This document shows, one piece after another, positions 11,718 to 23,127 of a stretch of 64,000 nucleotides of DNA. The notes beneath the pieces are model-generated. The model was given only the letters and a program-made list of their open reading frames with translations, did not search any database and was not told the origin of the DNA. The stretch spans positions 15,781,001 to 15,845,000 of the forward strand of contig NC_064842.1 of NCBI RefSeq assembly GCF_024166365.1, written 5' to 3'. Within the stretch, counting starts at the first letter, position 1; each line of letters opens with the position of its first letter. Origin of the DNA: Elephas maximus indicus (Eukaryota > Chordata > Mammalia > Proboscidea > Elephantidae). The position numbers and the translations under genes are program-made.

Positions 11718-12984
11718 GTCCACAGCTACCGCTGCTTACGTCTGTTCACGACAAAGGAATCAAAATAACAAGCACTTGGAATAATGACAATAAATTTAAA
11801 ACAGAGGCTTTGAAGGCCAATAATCAACTGTCTTGAAAAACACCCAGTAAGAAAGTTAAATAATCCTAAGCTCAGGTGTGTGAGATACAAGGCCAATGCT
11901 AATTACACACATTTTGAAAAGTCAGTGAACAGAAATACAGTATTTACTCTACCCCAAGAAAATATACACGCCCACGTCCCTAGGCTGCTGACATGAGTGG
12001 AGCAGCAGCTGGGGATAGATGCAAAAATGGTTATGGTTGGGACTGCTGCACGCTAGGCCCGAATGAGTTATCAGCAATCATTTATTATTCTGAGTTGGTT
12101 GCTTCTCCTCTTCCACAAAACAGATGGTCAAGACTCAGCAGCATGGCTTCCAGGGGCGCTCACAGCAGCTCTCCCTTAGCTGTTCTCTGTCTGGCTTCAC
12201 AGCCCACACAGCAGAAATACGAAGAGATCACCTCCTTTTGTCTACTCCATATTTCTAAGGGGGGGAAAAAACCACCCAAGCCGCCCTGCATTTCAGTAGG
12301 GTCAATTCTAAGTAGAACAGTTTCTGGCCCTCCATATCACATGGACTGGGTGCTCCCCTTGTGACTGCTTTGCAACCACCCATTCGGAGTAGGGGCCACC
12401 CTTCCGGAGCTATTTTGGATTTTCCAAGCGCACTTCAAGGAACAAGCTACACACACGGCTGTGTAGGGAGACAGTTTATAACGTCATTTTCAATAAGAAA
12501 AGTCAGTGCTTTCCTTTTCATCAAGTCTGAGAAAATTTAAATCTGAACTCACTAGGGTACTTCATAGAAGAAACAAAATAATTTGCCAGAATAGTAGTTT
12601 GTTGTTTTCTAACTAGATCTTTTCTTAAGCTAGAAAAGGTCATTTAGAACACTTCTTCTTGTCCTACTGAAATAATGAAATACAGTACTCATGCATCAGA
12701 GAGCAACTATATTAACGAAACACCAACAAGTTACAGATAAACATTTTAATTGATTAAATATATTATTTCAAGATCTTTTTGAAATCGCACTTGTACTGTA
12801 CTAATCAACAGCCAAAGGCAATAAAAAAGTTTAAAACCAAAAATGTTCTGACATGACACATGACAGGAACCGCTGCTATGTAAAGTAACATACTGCTCCC
12901 AAGAACAATGATATTTTTAGAAGGTAATCCATCTTAACATGTGTAAGGACAAAATCTGTAATTCAAAGCCTGGAAGAAATATAT
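11718..12984. other. Intergenic sequence just past the ACBD3 end, no gene seen
   Basis: An open frame of 123 codons (11993-12364, plus) has no recognisable domain and no supporting context. The rest is AT-rich, unique-looking sequence. It could belong to a longer ACBD3 3' UTR if the signal at 13007 is bypassed. Confidence 0.4.
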
Positions 12985-12989
12985 ATTAG

Positions 12990-14649
12990 TGCCTGCTTTT
13001 TAAAAGTTTATTTTACATTTTAAATACAGTATTTTTCTTATTAAAAAAAATTGCCAGGAAGTGCCTCGCCCCATGGTTTCTATGCCATATGTACGTCAGA
13101 GCTGAGGGACAGCCTGATGGATGTTCTGGAGGCAGCAGTCTGGCTGGACACCTATGAGCTGGGACTACTTCTGAATCAAAATGAAAAAAAAAAAAAAACA
13201 CAAATTAAGCACTTCTTAGGAGAAAACAATCCAATTTCTGAACAACCAAAAGAGAAAAGAGATATGTATGAAGCCAGGTATTAAAAAACTGAAGGAAAGG
13301 CGGTACGTCAGAAACTCAAAACAGCTGATTATGTAGTGAACTGAATATACCGCAGCTAACCAACAGAAACCCTTCTACAAGTGATGTGTGATCTGAACTA
13401 CAAACACCTAAGTATTGCAGTAACAACATATAACAACGTTAAGTGCATATTGCCATCTTTGTGATTTCTATCTATACCACACTCTCTTCTGAAAACAAGA
13501 ATCTCTAGACTAGTCAATCACTTAAGACAAAATTTGAGGCAATTAATTCATATTTGTTTTCAGTGAGGAAAACAAAAATGTACCTCTTTCCATCAATAAA
13601 GACATAATATAGATTAAAGCTATAAAATTTAAGCATGTGCACGTGTATTTCCAATTTTCTTTAATAAGTAATTCCAAACTGGAATCATGTAGGATCTGTG
13701 CCTAACTAGTGACAAAACGAAAACGGACTGTCTCTGGCAGTGATTTCCATACTAGTGTAATGTTATTCCCCATCACTAAATTATATTAAAATGACTGTAA
13801 ATATTTAAATTCAGTAGGTGCCAATGTAACTACAAAGTCTCAAACTGTATGGCTGTGCAGAAAACGGTTCCAACGTGAGATGATCTATAAAAGCCAAATT
13901 AAGACAAAACTAATTTTTCTTTGCTACCAGTAGCCTGGAAAACAGAGAGAGAGAAAACGAGTGAGAGTTTGGGGCCGCTCGCTGAGAAGGGTGCTGGACG
14001 TGTTCTATGCATCTGGGCCCTTCGACTGTCAGGTGGGTTTGAACATCCTAGGTCAAGATTATCTCAGGAAGTACTTCTCTGTAGTGTAACTGAACTAACA
14101 GCTGCCCCAGAAGCACAAACAATGCAGATTGTTCAGAAGAAGACCAAGTTGAGACCCCTTCTTTTTCTATTTGAATCAGTGAGGTCTTGAGCTTTTAAGG
14201 TTGTAAAAATGGTGACCTGCCGTCAAAGCCAGCTGCATCTCACGGAGCCTACTGAACAGAAAGGTGTCAAGTCAGAGGGCAGTGTAAGTAGGGGCTCTCA
14301 CAGAACAGGCGGCAATGGACTAACCATCAGCCAAGCAGGGTCAGCGCTGGGAAGTTTTATTTTTGAGACTTTAGAGATTTAACACGTCGTTCATGTAACT
14401 TCAGCATCCACTAGAGACTCTGCTGGTCAGCACCCAAGGGCTGGATGAGTCTGAGGAATCCCTTTAACCCCGAAGTGTTAATGTTAAAGGGTCTCAGGGA
14501 AATCCTGATTCCCAACAAGAGGTCAAAAGCCATCAGACCAGAATCAATCGAGTAAACACTGACTCCAATGCTCCACAGAAGTCAAATGAAATTTCCAAAT
14601 TAAATGCCATCTTCTGCCCAACCCTAGACTCCAGGCTGTGGCAACATCT
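12990..14649 (-). other. ACBD3: ACBD3 3' untranslated region (probable)
   Basis: Sequence between the ACBD3 stop and the first good polyadenylation signal. It contains no recognisable SINE, L1 or LTR, unlike the flanks on both sides, which is what one expects of a constrained 3' UTR. At about 1.66 kb it is close to the length I recall for the human 3' UTR. AT-rich patches occur near 13.4-13.9 kb. The end is inferred; transcript data would settle it. Confidence 0.7.
13007..13012 (-). terminator. Candidate ACBD3 polyadenylation signal (AATAAA)
   Basis: AATAAA reads on the minus strand here (TTTATT on plus), with cleavage expected about 10-25 bases further along, near 12.99 kb. It is a canonical hexamer about 1.64 kb past the stop codon. 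ATTAAA variants occur downstream (for example around 12.74 kb), so alternative ends are possible. Confidence 0.55.
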
Positions 14650-14861
14650 TTATCTAGTATAATAGACTCTGTAGTAGACGGATTTTGACCTCCATAAAGA
14701 GTAGGAGTTGTCAAACTTGAGGAGATAGACTCCTCTCCCTGGATACTGGTGGCTGCCAGCGTACACTTCTTCATGACAGTCCCGTCGGTACACAGGCACA
14801 ATCTCATCCAGCAGAGGCTTGTTGGCATTCTTTTTGGCTTTCTCTTCACTATTGATGTTTT
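14650..14861 (-). CDS. ACBD3: ACBD3 coding exon 8 (residues 459-528 and stop), GOLD domain end
   Basis: Acceptor TTTCTCACAG; stop codon TAA at 14650-14652. Encodes [59 protein letters not shown] and [10 protein letters not shown] at the C-terminus. The [27 protein letters not shown] block is the closing strand pair of the GOLD domain and is shared with SEC14L/TMED-type GOLD domains. The reading frame runs back into the intron without a stop for a while (to about 14937), but the acceptor AG and the join to exon 7 (GAAG plus AA) fix the true boundary. Confidence 0.98.
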
Positions 14862-15927
14862 CTGTGAGAAAGAATAAGGGAGACGTCAATGAATGGATCC
14901 AGGAGAACCATATTTGCAGCAAGCAATTATATGCCATCCTTTCTTTGAGAATGACTCCTTCAGGAATTCTTTTTACTCACTCTGCAACTTACCTGCATGC
15001 AAGCATGTGTTTGTTCATGCACGCGTTCATCCACACCCCTGAGCACCTGTTCTGTACCAGCACTGTTCTGGGTCCTGGGAGCCCGGTGGCGGAAACACCT
15101 GGCTGTGTTAGCCACCAGCATCCTATCCCTCCCTGCGCTTTGACCACTGCTCCTATTTCTGGGCCCAATTTTTGTTCTTCCTTATTCATTCAATTCCTAA
15201 TTTTTCCCAATAGGAATAAAACCAAGGAAAATGCTGCTCTGATATTCCCTCTTTTCAACAATAACAGTCCCCCCCCCCCCCAATTTAGGAAGCGGAAAGG
15301 AAGTCTCTGAGGACTATTACTTTCTGTGTGTCTGGCATGCAAAGCACAAAACGAGGAAACCACAGGGGAGGCGGGCATTCAGAGACACCATGACAACAGG
15401 CACTCGCTAGACCTGTGTAATCCAGAGATGATCCAAGTGGCAAAAAATGAGCTCTGATTATAGGTGTGCCCCGGTTATAGTTTTCTGAATGGTAATGAGA
15501 TTAGGGAAAAAAAAAAAAATACCTCTAGAAATCTACAGGAGTAACGGGCTAACTATGAGAAAATTATGCACCAGCTTAGAAGTTTCATTTAACGTATGAA
15601 ACATAAACAGCCTCAAGGAAATAGGTCAAAGGAACATTCAGCACAGAAGAGAAAAGATTTTCAGGTTTGTAACATAGCAGAGTAAATTTTGGTGGCACAA
15701 GTCAACTGGGAGATGTCTGTCAACGGTTGCTATCAGGAAACAAGGAAAGTCTGAGAAATTCTCACAGTCCAGAGGCGCTGAAGGAGGTATGGCTACTAAC
15801 TACAATGTGGTATCCTGGAACAGAAAAAGAACATTAATAAAAACTAAGAAAACCTGAATAAATGCTGACCTTAAGCTAATACTAATAGATCAGTATCGGT
15901 TCATTAGGTATGACAAATGTACCCAAG
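14862..15927. other. ACBD3 intron 7, left part: unassigned
   Basis: No repeat recognised. Contains a C-run at about 15267-15280 and an A-run near 15510. A PolII-style acceptor tract lies just inside the exon 8 boundary. Confidence 0.5.
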
Positions 15928-16316
15928 TACAGCGAAACCTGTGAGAGTCAGAACTCGATGGAATTACCTTGTTTTTCCAGGTCTTGCAAGTTTTCCACCT
16001 TTGACAGGGTGCAGTCTTACCAGTCTTCTATCATTCTCTATTACCCATTGCTGCTGAGTCAATTCAGACTCACAGCGACCCTAGAGAAGAGAGTAGAACT
16101 GCCCCATAGAGCTCCCAAGGCTATAATCTTTATGGAAGCAGACTGTCTCATCTTTCTCCCTCTGAGTGGCTGGTGGGTTTGAACCACCAATTTTTCAGTT
16201 AGCAGTTGAACACTTAAGCACTGTGCCACCAGGGCTCCTTATAGCTCTCTATCAGTGTCCTTCTCTGACAGTTTTCCACCTTACACAGGTTCTGGCTTTC
16301 GCAGGTTTTACTATAC
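15928..16316. mobile_element. Tigger-like MITE, copy 1 (split by a SINE)
   Basis: Ends are inverted repeats: left ACAGCGAAACCTGTGAGAG, right reads ATAGTAAAACCTGCGAAAG on the minus strand. Starts CAG next to TA, the pogo/Tigger target style. Shares internal sequence (TTTCCACCTTTGACAGGGTG) with the copy at 24282-24454. A SINE sits inside at 16041-16240. No transposase. Confidence 0.6.
16041..16240 (-). mobile_element. AfroSINE (long type) inside the MITE
   Basis: Reverse copy with the extra CTATAATCTTTATGGAAGCA module between body and head; head end GTGCCACCAGGGCTCCTT. Confidence 0.88.
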
Positions 16317-17035
16317 AATGTAAAATGCTAACAATGGGGAAACTGAGTGTTGGGCATACAGAAACTCTGTGCATTTTTGCAACTTTTCTATAAACTATTC
16401 TAAAATAAAGGTTTATTGGGAAAAAAAGGGCAGAAAACACTCTTACAAAAGTAGGCTTTACCATGGCAATACCTAAAATTACATGTTGTTCATTGACAAA
16501 TGAGAGCTATATAATTGTCTATCAGGATATCCATGAAATAGGCTGGTCCATTAATTCAAGACAAAAATTTTGTTCCAAATCTGCAAAACTAAAGGTTACT
16601 GCGATAGGTAATAATGCATCTTTCATCAATTTCAACCAAGACTTGAGACTCAGAAACAACAGAGAAAACAAAGAATTAAAACAGAGGAGTCTGGGCTACC
16701 ATTCATACTGCAGAGAAAAATTCTTCTGTCTACCTTTTAGGACCTAAGACCAAACCAGATCAGAAAACCCCAAACTCTTCTTCCCTCCTAAGTCAAGCCA
16801 AAAGGGCTCCTACAATGTGGACAGGATACGGTGGCACAGCAGGCTCTGAAGGGATCTGGGTTTGTCATGCTCCCTCTTAGCAAACAGTTCTGAGGAGCAG
16901 TTAAGACCTCACTGTAGATGCTGCTAATACAGAGGTTCTAATGGATTTGTTTCAGTCGCAAATCATTTTATGATAAGGAATGGGTACATAAGCGGGTAAA
17001 GTTCTCTTCCATTTTAGGGATACATATTAGGCATA
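16317..17035. other. ACBD3 intron 7: unassigned
   Basis: No gene or clear repeat seen. AT-rich. Confidence 0.4.
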
Positions 17036-17198
17036 GCAATCAAGAGCTACGAATGCTAACCAAATGGCTGGCAGTTCGATTCTACCAGCCACTCCTTGAA
17101 AACCCTATGGGGCAGTTCTACTCTGTCCTATAGGGTCGCTAAGAGTTAGAACGGACTTGGCAGCAATGGATTTGGGTTTTTTTTTTTTTTTTTTTTTT
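17036..17198 (+). mobile_element. AfroSINE with poly(T) end
   Basis: TACGAATGCTAACCAAATGG head, TATAGGGTCGCTAAGAGTTAG tail, then a long run of T. Head truncated or diverged. Confidence 0.85.
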
Positions 17199-17474
17199 AG
17201 GGCTAAGGTCAAGGATATTGAGGTTCCCACCTCTAGATAGGCACTGGACACCAGTCATTTTTATCAGTGCTTGTCCCAGTACAACAGCCCCAAAACTACA
17301 ACCAACTCAGAGCTTAGACTAGAAAGTACTTCCTTTTAGAAGCTCCCCCAGCTGGCAACCCAGGAAAAATGTATTACCTCAATCCATTTCTCAACAGGGA
17401 ATTCTTCCATTTACTCACAAAGCTCTTGATAAGTTCAATAATTTGCATACAAAAAATTCTTTCCCAGACATTGA

Positions 17475-18016
17475 CAAATAGCTTGATTTTTTTTTAACTT
17501 TTATTGAGCTTCAACTAAACGCTTACAAATCAAGTCAGACTGTCACATATAAGTTTATATACACCTTACTACATACTCCCACTTGCTCTCCCCCTAATAA
17601 GTCAGCCCTTCCAGTCTCTCCTTTTGTGACAGTTTTGCCAGCTTCCAACTCTCTCTATCCTTCCATCCCCCCTCCAGACAGGAGATGCCAACACAGTCTC
17701 AAGTGTCCACCTGATACAAATAGCTCGCTCTTCATCAGCATCTCTCTCCTACCCACTGTCCAGGCCCTTTCATGTCTGATGAGTTGTCTTCGGGGATGGT
17801 TCCGGTCCTGGGCCAACAGAAGGTTTGGGGACCGTGACTGCCGGGATTCCTCTAGTCTCAGTCAGACCATTAAGTCTGGTCTTTTTATGAGAATTTGGGG
17901 TCTGCATCCCACTGCTCTCCTGCTCCCTCAGGGGTTCTCTGTTGTGCTCCCTGTCAGGGCAGTCATCGGTTGTGGCCAGGCACCAACTAGTTCTTCTGCT
18001 CAAATAGCTTGATTTT
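17475..18016 (-). mobile_element. Truncated L1, 3'-UTR type B, with 16-bp target duplication
   Basis: Element 17491-18000 in reverse orientation (poly(T), TTTATTGAGCTTCAACTAAA, then CATTAAGTCTGGTC). Flanked by identical CAAATAGCTTGATTTT at 17475-17490 and 18001-18016. This is a textbook target-primed insertion, and its good preservation suggests it is fairly young. Confidence 0.88.
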
Positions 18017-18177
18017 AATGAGTCCCTGTAATGTGCTCGGCTGCTAAGCAAAAGGTCAGGAGTTCAAACGTACCAGCTGCTCCTTGGAAACCTTATGGGG
18101 CAGTTCTACTGTCTTATAGGGTCACTACGGAGTTGGAATCGACTCGATGCCAACGGGTTTGGTTTTGGTTTTTTGGG
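18017..18177 (+). mobile_element. AfroSINE abutting the L1 insertion
   Basis: CGGCTGCTAAGCAAAAGGTC head core, then CTACGGAGTTGGAATCGACTC tail, then GGTTTGGTTTTGGTTTTTTG. It begins right after the second copy of the neighbouring L1's target duplication. Confidence 0.87.
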
Positions 18178-18794
18178 ATGCATCCAAAAGTCTAGTATGG
18201 GATTTGGCAGCTCCTGGTTCTGATGTTGTTGAGGGGCACTTCAGACAATGGTAGTAATGGTTGCCCAGTCTGCTAAAGCCTTCATCTCTTCTCTGTTTTC
18301 ACTCTTGTATTTTTTCTAATTCAGTCAGTAGTACTTATGGGCAATGCTCTATCATGCTAGTGGTACTCTGAAATAAAGAATGCTGAAAACCAAATGCCAT
18401 ATAAGACAACGCAACTCCTAAATGACACTGGCCCATGGACATGGCTCCACATTTGTCAGCTGAAATCTGGACCTGCGATATAATACCGGATACCTGATCT
18501 GTCTCTGGGGTAAGAATCCATCTGCAAGGTGTACTGGCATTTCTGGGATGCTCTAATGAAGATACTGGACAGGTACAGACAGTGGTAGGTAATGGTACAA
18601 AAACTGGTTTTGGAGGTAAAAAGCTGATAGTTAAATTAAATACGATGAATACTAAATTAAGTATTAAACTTAATTTCAAGAAATGCTTAAGGCACACCTG
18701 CTGTGTTTCCATACACGACACCAGAGGTCCCAAAGTGCTGTATGGTATAGTAAAATGAATGGAATAACTGTGTACCTCAAAATTTGGTTTAGGC
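18178..18794. other. ACBD3 intron 7: unassigned
   Basis: No gene or recognised repeat. The 132-codon open frame on the minus strand (18335-18733) has no domain and no splice logic. Confidence 0.4.
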
Positions 18795-19462
18795 TGTCAC
18801 GGATTGAACTATGTCCCCCCAAAATACGTCAACTTGGCTAGTCCATGATTCCCAGTATTGTGATCTAATATAACTATCCTATGTGTTGTAACTCCTAACC
18901 TCTATGATGTAAACAGGAGCCCTGGTAGCACAGTAGCTAAGAGCTTGGCTGCTAGCCAAAAGGTCGGCAGTTTGAATCTACCAGCTGCTCCCTGGAAACC
19001 CTATGGGGCAATTCTACGCAGTCCTATAGGGTTGCTATGAGTAGGAATCCACTTAACAACTCAACGGCAATGGTCAATGGGTTTATGATGTTAATGAGGA
19101 AGGACTAGAGGCAGTTATGTTAATGAGGCAGGATACGATCTATAAGATTAGACTGTATCTCAAGTCAATCTCCTCAGAGATGTAAGAGAAGCAAGCAGAG
19201 AGGTGAGGGACCTCCTACCACCAAGAAAGAAAAGCCGGAAGCAGAGCACATCCGTTGGACTCGAGGTCCCTGCACTGAGAAACTCCCAGCCCCATATGAA
19301 GACAAGGACCTTCCCCAAAAGCTGAGAGAGAAAGAAGAACTTCTCCTGCAGCTGGTGCCCTGAATTGGGACTTGTAGCCTCCTAGACTGTGAGAATAAAT
19401 TTATATTTATTAAAGCCATCCACTTGTGGTTATTTGTTACAGCAGCACTGATAACTAAGACA
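18795..19462 (+). mobile_element. MaLR/ERVL-like solo LTR, split by a SINE
   Basis: TG..CA ended: begins TGTCACGGATTGAACTATGT, ends with the GTTACAGCAGCACTGATAAC and AAGACA type of terminus. Has AATAAATTTATATTTATTAAAG near the end as polyadenylation region. It is a relative of the reverse-oriented LTR at 54665-55156. No internal retroviral genes. The exact subfamily is not assigned. Confidence 0.7.
18911..19083 (+). mobile_element. AfroSINE inside the LTR
   Basis: GGAGCCCTGGTAGCACAGTA head to CAACGGCAATGG tail. LTR sequence TATGATGT occurs on both sides, consistent with a target duplication. Confidence 0.85.
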
Positions 19463-19465
19463 GGC

Positions 19466-20363
19466 TCTCTTCACTTCCCTAAACATTACCTCTTTAAATT
19501 TATCCCTATATAATCCTTATGGAACTACGACATTATCAACCCTCTTCAAGACTAAGCAGTCTGTTTACAAGCTACCTGAAAGGATGGTCCCAAAGAAGTG
19601 TGATGGTGCTTGTTCCATTCCCACAGTTAGGGCACTCCTTCCCTATCACTCCCAATCAAGTCAACAAATAATTTAAATGCTTACTAGCTGTGCAGAAAAG
19701 CTTCCAGTTCTGACTTTTCTGAATAACAAAATAAAGGAGACCAACTTCTAAATCACTAAGTGCTACCTTTTGTAACCTACTTATTAGACCAAGACAGTTT
19801 CAACTGTCCTTGAAAACACCCAATTTTGTCTATTTATTCAGAGAAAAATAAAAAATTACACTTTGGAATTTCCAAGGAGAAGAGCTGAAGAATTTTTTAG
19901 GGTGGGATGTTTTCTGTTTACATAAAAAAAATCTTAGAATAATGACCTAAAGTATATAAATTTAAATAAATTCCAAGGCTGACATAATTTCTTACTTAAT
20001 CCTTTAAAATTTTTCAAAATGACTTCATACGTTTGTCTTTTCAACACACAAGGTTGAAAGCAAAACCGTTTTCAGAACGTAGTAAAATGACAAACTGCCA
20101 CTTTCCTGGCATTTAGAAAATTTCACTTTTAGGTCTCATTCCCCTTTCTCAGAACCTTTTTGTTACTTTTTTTAAAAAGACAAAGAAGATCTCTGATCCC
20201 ATTCCCCATAACCTTTTCAGCCTAAGATTCCACTAATGAAGAGGTTCTTCCCTTTGCAGTAAGAGTTAATCAGGAAGCATTAAAATGGCTGACATCTGAA
20301 CTGTAGCACCATTTTTGCCAAGACACAGCCTAGCAGCTACTAAATACGGCATATTGGCTTTAC
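19466..20363. other. ACBD3 intron 7, next to exon 7: unassigned
   Basis: No repeat recognised; AT-rich, intron-like. Confidence 0.45.
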
Positions 20364-20648
20364 CTTCTTCCTCCTCGTCGTCATCGCTGGACTCACTGAC
20401 ATGCACGCTGACAGCAGTGTTTGGAGAGTCTGTCCATTCAAAATACACCCCAAACCCAATGTCATAATTGTCTGTAGCGAACTCCCAAAAGAGATATGAT
20501 CCCTCCTCGTGGGTAGGTACTCGAACAGTGACCACTTCTCCTCGACCCACTGTAATCACAGAATCCGCGTCCTGCCGAATCTTCTCTTTAAAGTCTTTGA
20601 TCTGGGGTCGTGTCCACATGGATGGAGCCGCTATTACTGGAAGAGAGT
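20364..20648 (-). CDS. ACBD3: ACBD3 coding exon 7 (residues 364-459), GOLD domain first part
   Basis: Acceptor TCTTTAG; donor GTAAAG. Encodes [20 protein letters not shown], then [60 protein letters not shown] and SSDDDEEEE. From about residue 384 this is the GOLD (Golgi dynamics) beta-sandwich; the [17 protein letters not shown] core is unmistakable. The acidic Asp/Glu run near residue 450 is a known insert in this family. The GOLD domain is the giantin-binding, Golgi-anchoring part, and the site hijacked by picornavirus 3A proteins (established knowledge). It is essentially identical to the human sequence I remember. Confidence 0.98.
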
Positions 20649-20880
20649 CTAAAGACAACAGGAATTACAGAAGCTAAAGCAGACTAGCCTATACCTGCAG
20701 GCAGCAACACCTGCTTTTAGGACCAGCTGCCAGCAGCACTTAGGCACCAAGTGCAATACATCTGGCCTCAGGGCTACAGCTAGTTTAGATCAAGGACTGA
20801 AAGGGATATAAAAGCTTCCTCATGGAAGTCTTTCCCAAAACTACTACATTTAACAATATCACAGGCATTCGGAGGTCATG

Positions 20881-21040
20881 GGAAACCCTGGTGGCGTAGT
20901 GGTTAAGTGCTACGGCTGCTAACCAAAGGGTTGGCAGTTCGAATCCGTCAGGCGCTCCTTGGAAACTCTATGGGGCAGTTCTACTCTGTCCTATAGGGTC
21001 ACTGTGAGTTAGAATCAACTTGAGGGCACTGAGGGTTGGG
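20881..21040 (+). mobile_element. AfroSINE (short type), intron 6
   Basis: Well-preserved head (GGAAACCCTGGTGGCGTAGT, GGCTGCTAACC, GTTCGAATCC) and tail (AGGGTCACTGTGAGTTAGAA). Confidence 0.92.
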
Positions 21041-21990
21041 ATACCACCACTTCAAGTAACAAATGCAATCATAATCTTATAAGTCATTTTTTTCAACACT
21101 CTAATTGCATGAAGGGATTTCAGAATGGCCTTGTAAACTCCCTAACTGAGCCTAGGGAAACAGTCTAGCAAGGATGAGCGATCTGGACTGTTTGTCATGG
21201 CCAAAAAAAACTGGGCTTTGACTTTAGTCTTTATTTTGAAAAAAAGTCTTGACCTCCAAGTATTCCACAGTTCTAGCGGCTATTCTAAAGGAGGTGAAAG
21301 AAACAGAAAAACTTGGACAAGACTTAAAAAAGAGTAAAGTCTTATTATCGAGCAGTATCTACATGTCCTAGACTATTCAACAAGTTTCCCAGATTTAGTC
21401 ACGGGGTCTTTGACAAAAGATTCTTTCATTTGAAAATACTGGTCTAACTCTTGATAGGAGAAAAAAAAAAAGGGGGGGCGGGGGAGGGGGAAAGATAAAC
21501 CAAGGAAACAGAAGGTTTTTTTTCTGCAGTCATTTTCTGTTACTTGTTTAAAAAGACAAGGAAGATCTCTGAAACCAAATTTCTTATAAACTATACCACC
21601 ATCCCATCCCTGCTCACTGTCATAAGATGCTCCCTTCCTTCTTACTTAGTTAATTCCTACCCTTGCTTCAGATCTCAGCCAATTGCTCCTTCCTCAGGAA
21701 AGCCTCCAGTGACCTCTCTGACTAGGTCAAACGTCCTATATTAGGTGTTCTCAAAGTATAATGTACCTCTTTCTCCATCACAGTATTTATCACAGGTACA
21801 ATTTACATTTAATGTGTGTTATTTTGCCTAACTACTATATCCCTAGTGCTTAGAAAGCCTTCACCCAATTGCTGAATGAATGAATAAGCTGCCCAAGAAA
21901 AACTAGGAGAGCTTTGAAAAACACTCTCTTCTGGGTACCACAGTACTTTGTCTAGAGAAAGAAAAAAAAAAAAAACTGTAATACATAGTA
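21041..21990. other. ACBD3 intron 6: unassigned
   Basis: No gene or clear repeat. Purine-rich tract around 21460-21495 and A-run near 21965. Confidence 0.4.
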
Positions 21991-22515
21991 GCTAGCCTCC
22001 AAGATGGTGCCCAGTGGTCTTCACCTCCAAGTACTCACATAGTTTATATAGCTCTCACCGACAGTATCAGGATTGGTATGTGTAACCAACAGAATACAGG
22101 AGAAGTGACAGTGTATGACTTCCAAGGTAGGGCATCAAAGACATTGCTGCTTCTGCATTGTTCTCTCTTGGACCACGTGCTCTGGGGGAAGCCAGTCACT
22201 GTGTCTTGAAGACAGCCCTATAGAAAGGCTTCACTGGGCAAGGAACTGAGGTCTCCTGCCAATGGCCACTACCAAATTGCCAGCCATGTGAGTGAACCAC
22301 TTTGGATGCAGATCTTGTAGTCCCTGTCAAGCATCCAGACAACTACAGCCCCAGTCAACACCTTGACTGCAACCTCATGAGACCCTGAGCCAGAACCACT
22401 GAACTAAGCTGTTCTTGAATTCCTGGCCCAGAGAAATTGTCAGATAATAAATGTTTACTGCTATTTTAAACCACTAAATTTGGATGTAAACTGTTACACA
22501 GCAATAGAGAACCAA
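21991..22515 (+). mobile_element. Old MaLR-type LTR-like sequence (MLT1-like), intron 6
   Basis: Follows the MLT1 style: CTCCAAGATGGTGCCCAGTG, CTTGGACCACGTGCTCTGGG, ATAATAAATGTTTACTGCTA and GTTACACAGCAATAGAGAACC. Diverged; ends uncertain. Confidence 0.55.
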
Positions 22516-22751
22516 TGTACATTACAAGATAACCCAAAGTGTCCAAAAGACATCTGACTTGCTCTTTTACAGTATTTTAAGGGTTATCAGAAGCACTGAG
22601 ATCCAGACTAAAAACAGTGAAAACTTGTTCAACTCTCACAAATACGAAACTGCTTTCAAAAGCCAGCTAAGCGGACTTTCCTGACTTTTGCTTTTCACGG
22701 AGTCTGAACTAGGACATCTGGATGGGTGAACACATGTGCGCCAAACAGTAC

Positions 22752-22938
22752 CTTTTGGTCCATTTTCCATGGCTTCTTCTGCAGCTTCAGGTTCCAGTTC
22801 TTTCTTAGAGCTGTCAGTGTGGGGTTTGGCCTGTCCGTTAATCGACATCCTATCACCTGGTGCAGCTGCATTCACTTTTGATGACGGAGGCACAGAAGCC
22901 CCAGCTACTGCTACTTCCTGTTGTTTCTGTAACGCTGC
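22752..22938 (-). CDS. ACBD3: ACBD3 coding exon 6 (residues 302-364), linker
   Basis: Acceptor ATTGTAG; donor GTACTG. Encodes [40 protein letters not shown] and [22 protein letters not shown]. The Gln/Lys start continues the Gln-rich segment, and the rest is a disordered, Ser/Glu-rich linker before the GOLD domain. It is the most diverged exon relative to the human protein as I remember it, consistent with weak structural constraint. Exit phase is 1 nt: the G joins AC of exon 7 to give Asp, where I recall Glu in human. Confidence 0.96.
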
Positions 22939-23024
22939 CTACAATTCAAGAAAAAGTAAAGATACAATGACCAGGAGGGCTAACAAGTGGGACAGCTGCA
23001 TCTGATCCTATGCCTTTGCCTTGC

Positions 23025-23127
23025 AAAGTGCTCCACTCCAAGGAATCACTAGTAAGTCCGCTAATAATCGCTGGCCGTATAGTGAGCAGCCGAGTGCTTT
23101 AACCACTGCGCCACAAGGGCACCTCAT
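23025..23127 (-). mobile_element. AfroSINE head fragment, intron 5
   Basis: On the minus strand it starts GGTGCCCTTGTGGCGCAGTG, then CACTCGGCTGCTCACTATA: a tRNA-like head followed by diverged sequence. Confidence 0.6.

Noticed and set aside
11993..12364. 123-codon plus-strand frame near the 3' end of ACBD3
   Set aside because: No recognised domain, low-complexity ends and no gene context.
17475..18051. Open frames of 93-128 codons at 17626-18051 as a gene
   Set aside because: They are the two strands of a truncated L1 3' UTR. Similar frames recur at 3144, 57373 and 63089 because those are copies of the same repeat.
20881..20960. SINE heads as functional tRNA-Asn genes
   Set aside because: Anticodon arm and acceptor do not fold as a full tRNA, and every copy continues into a SINE body and tail.
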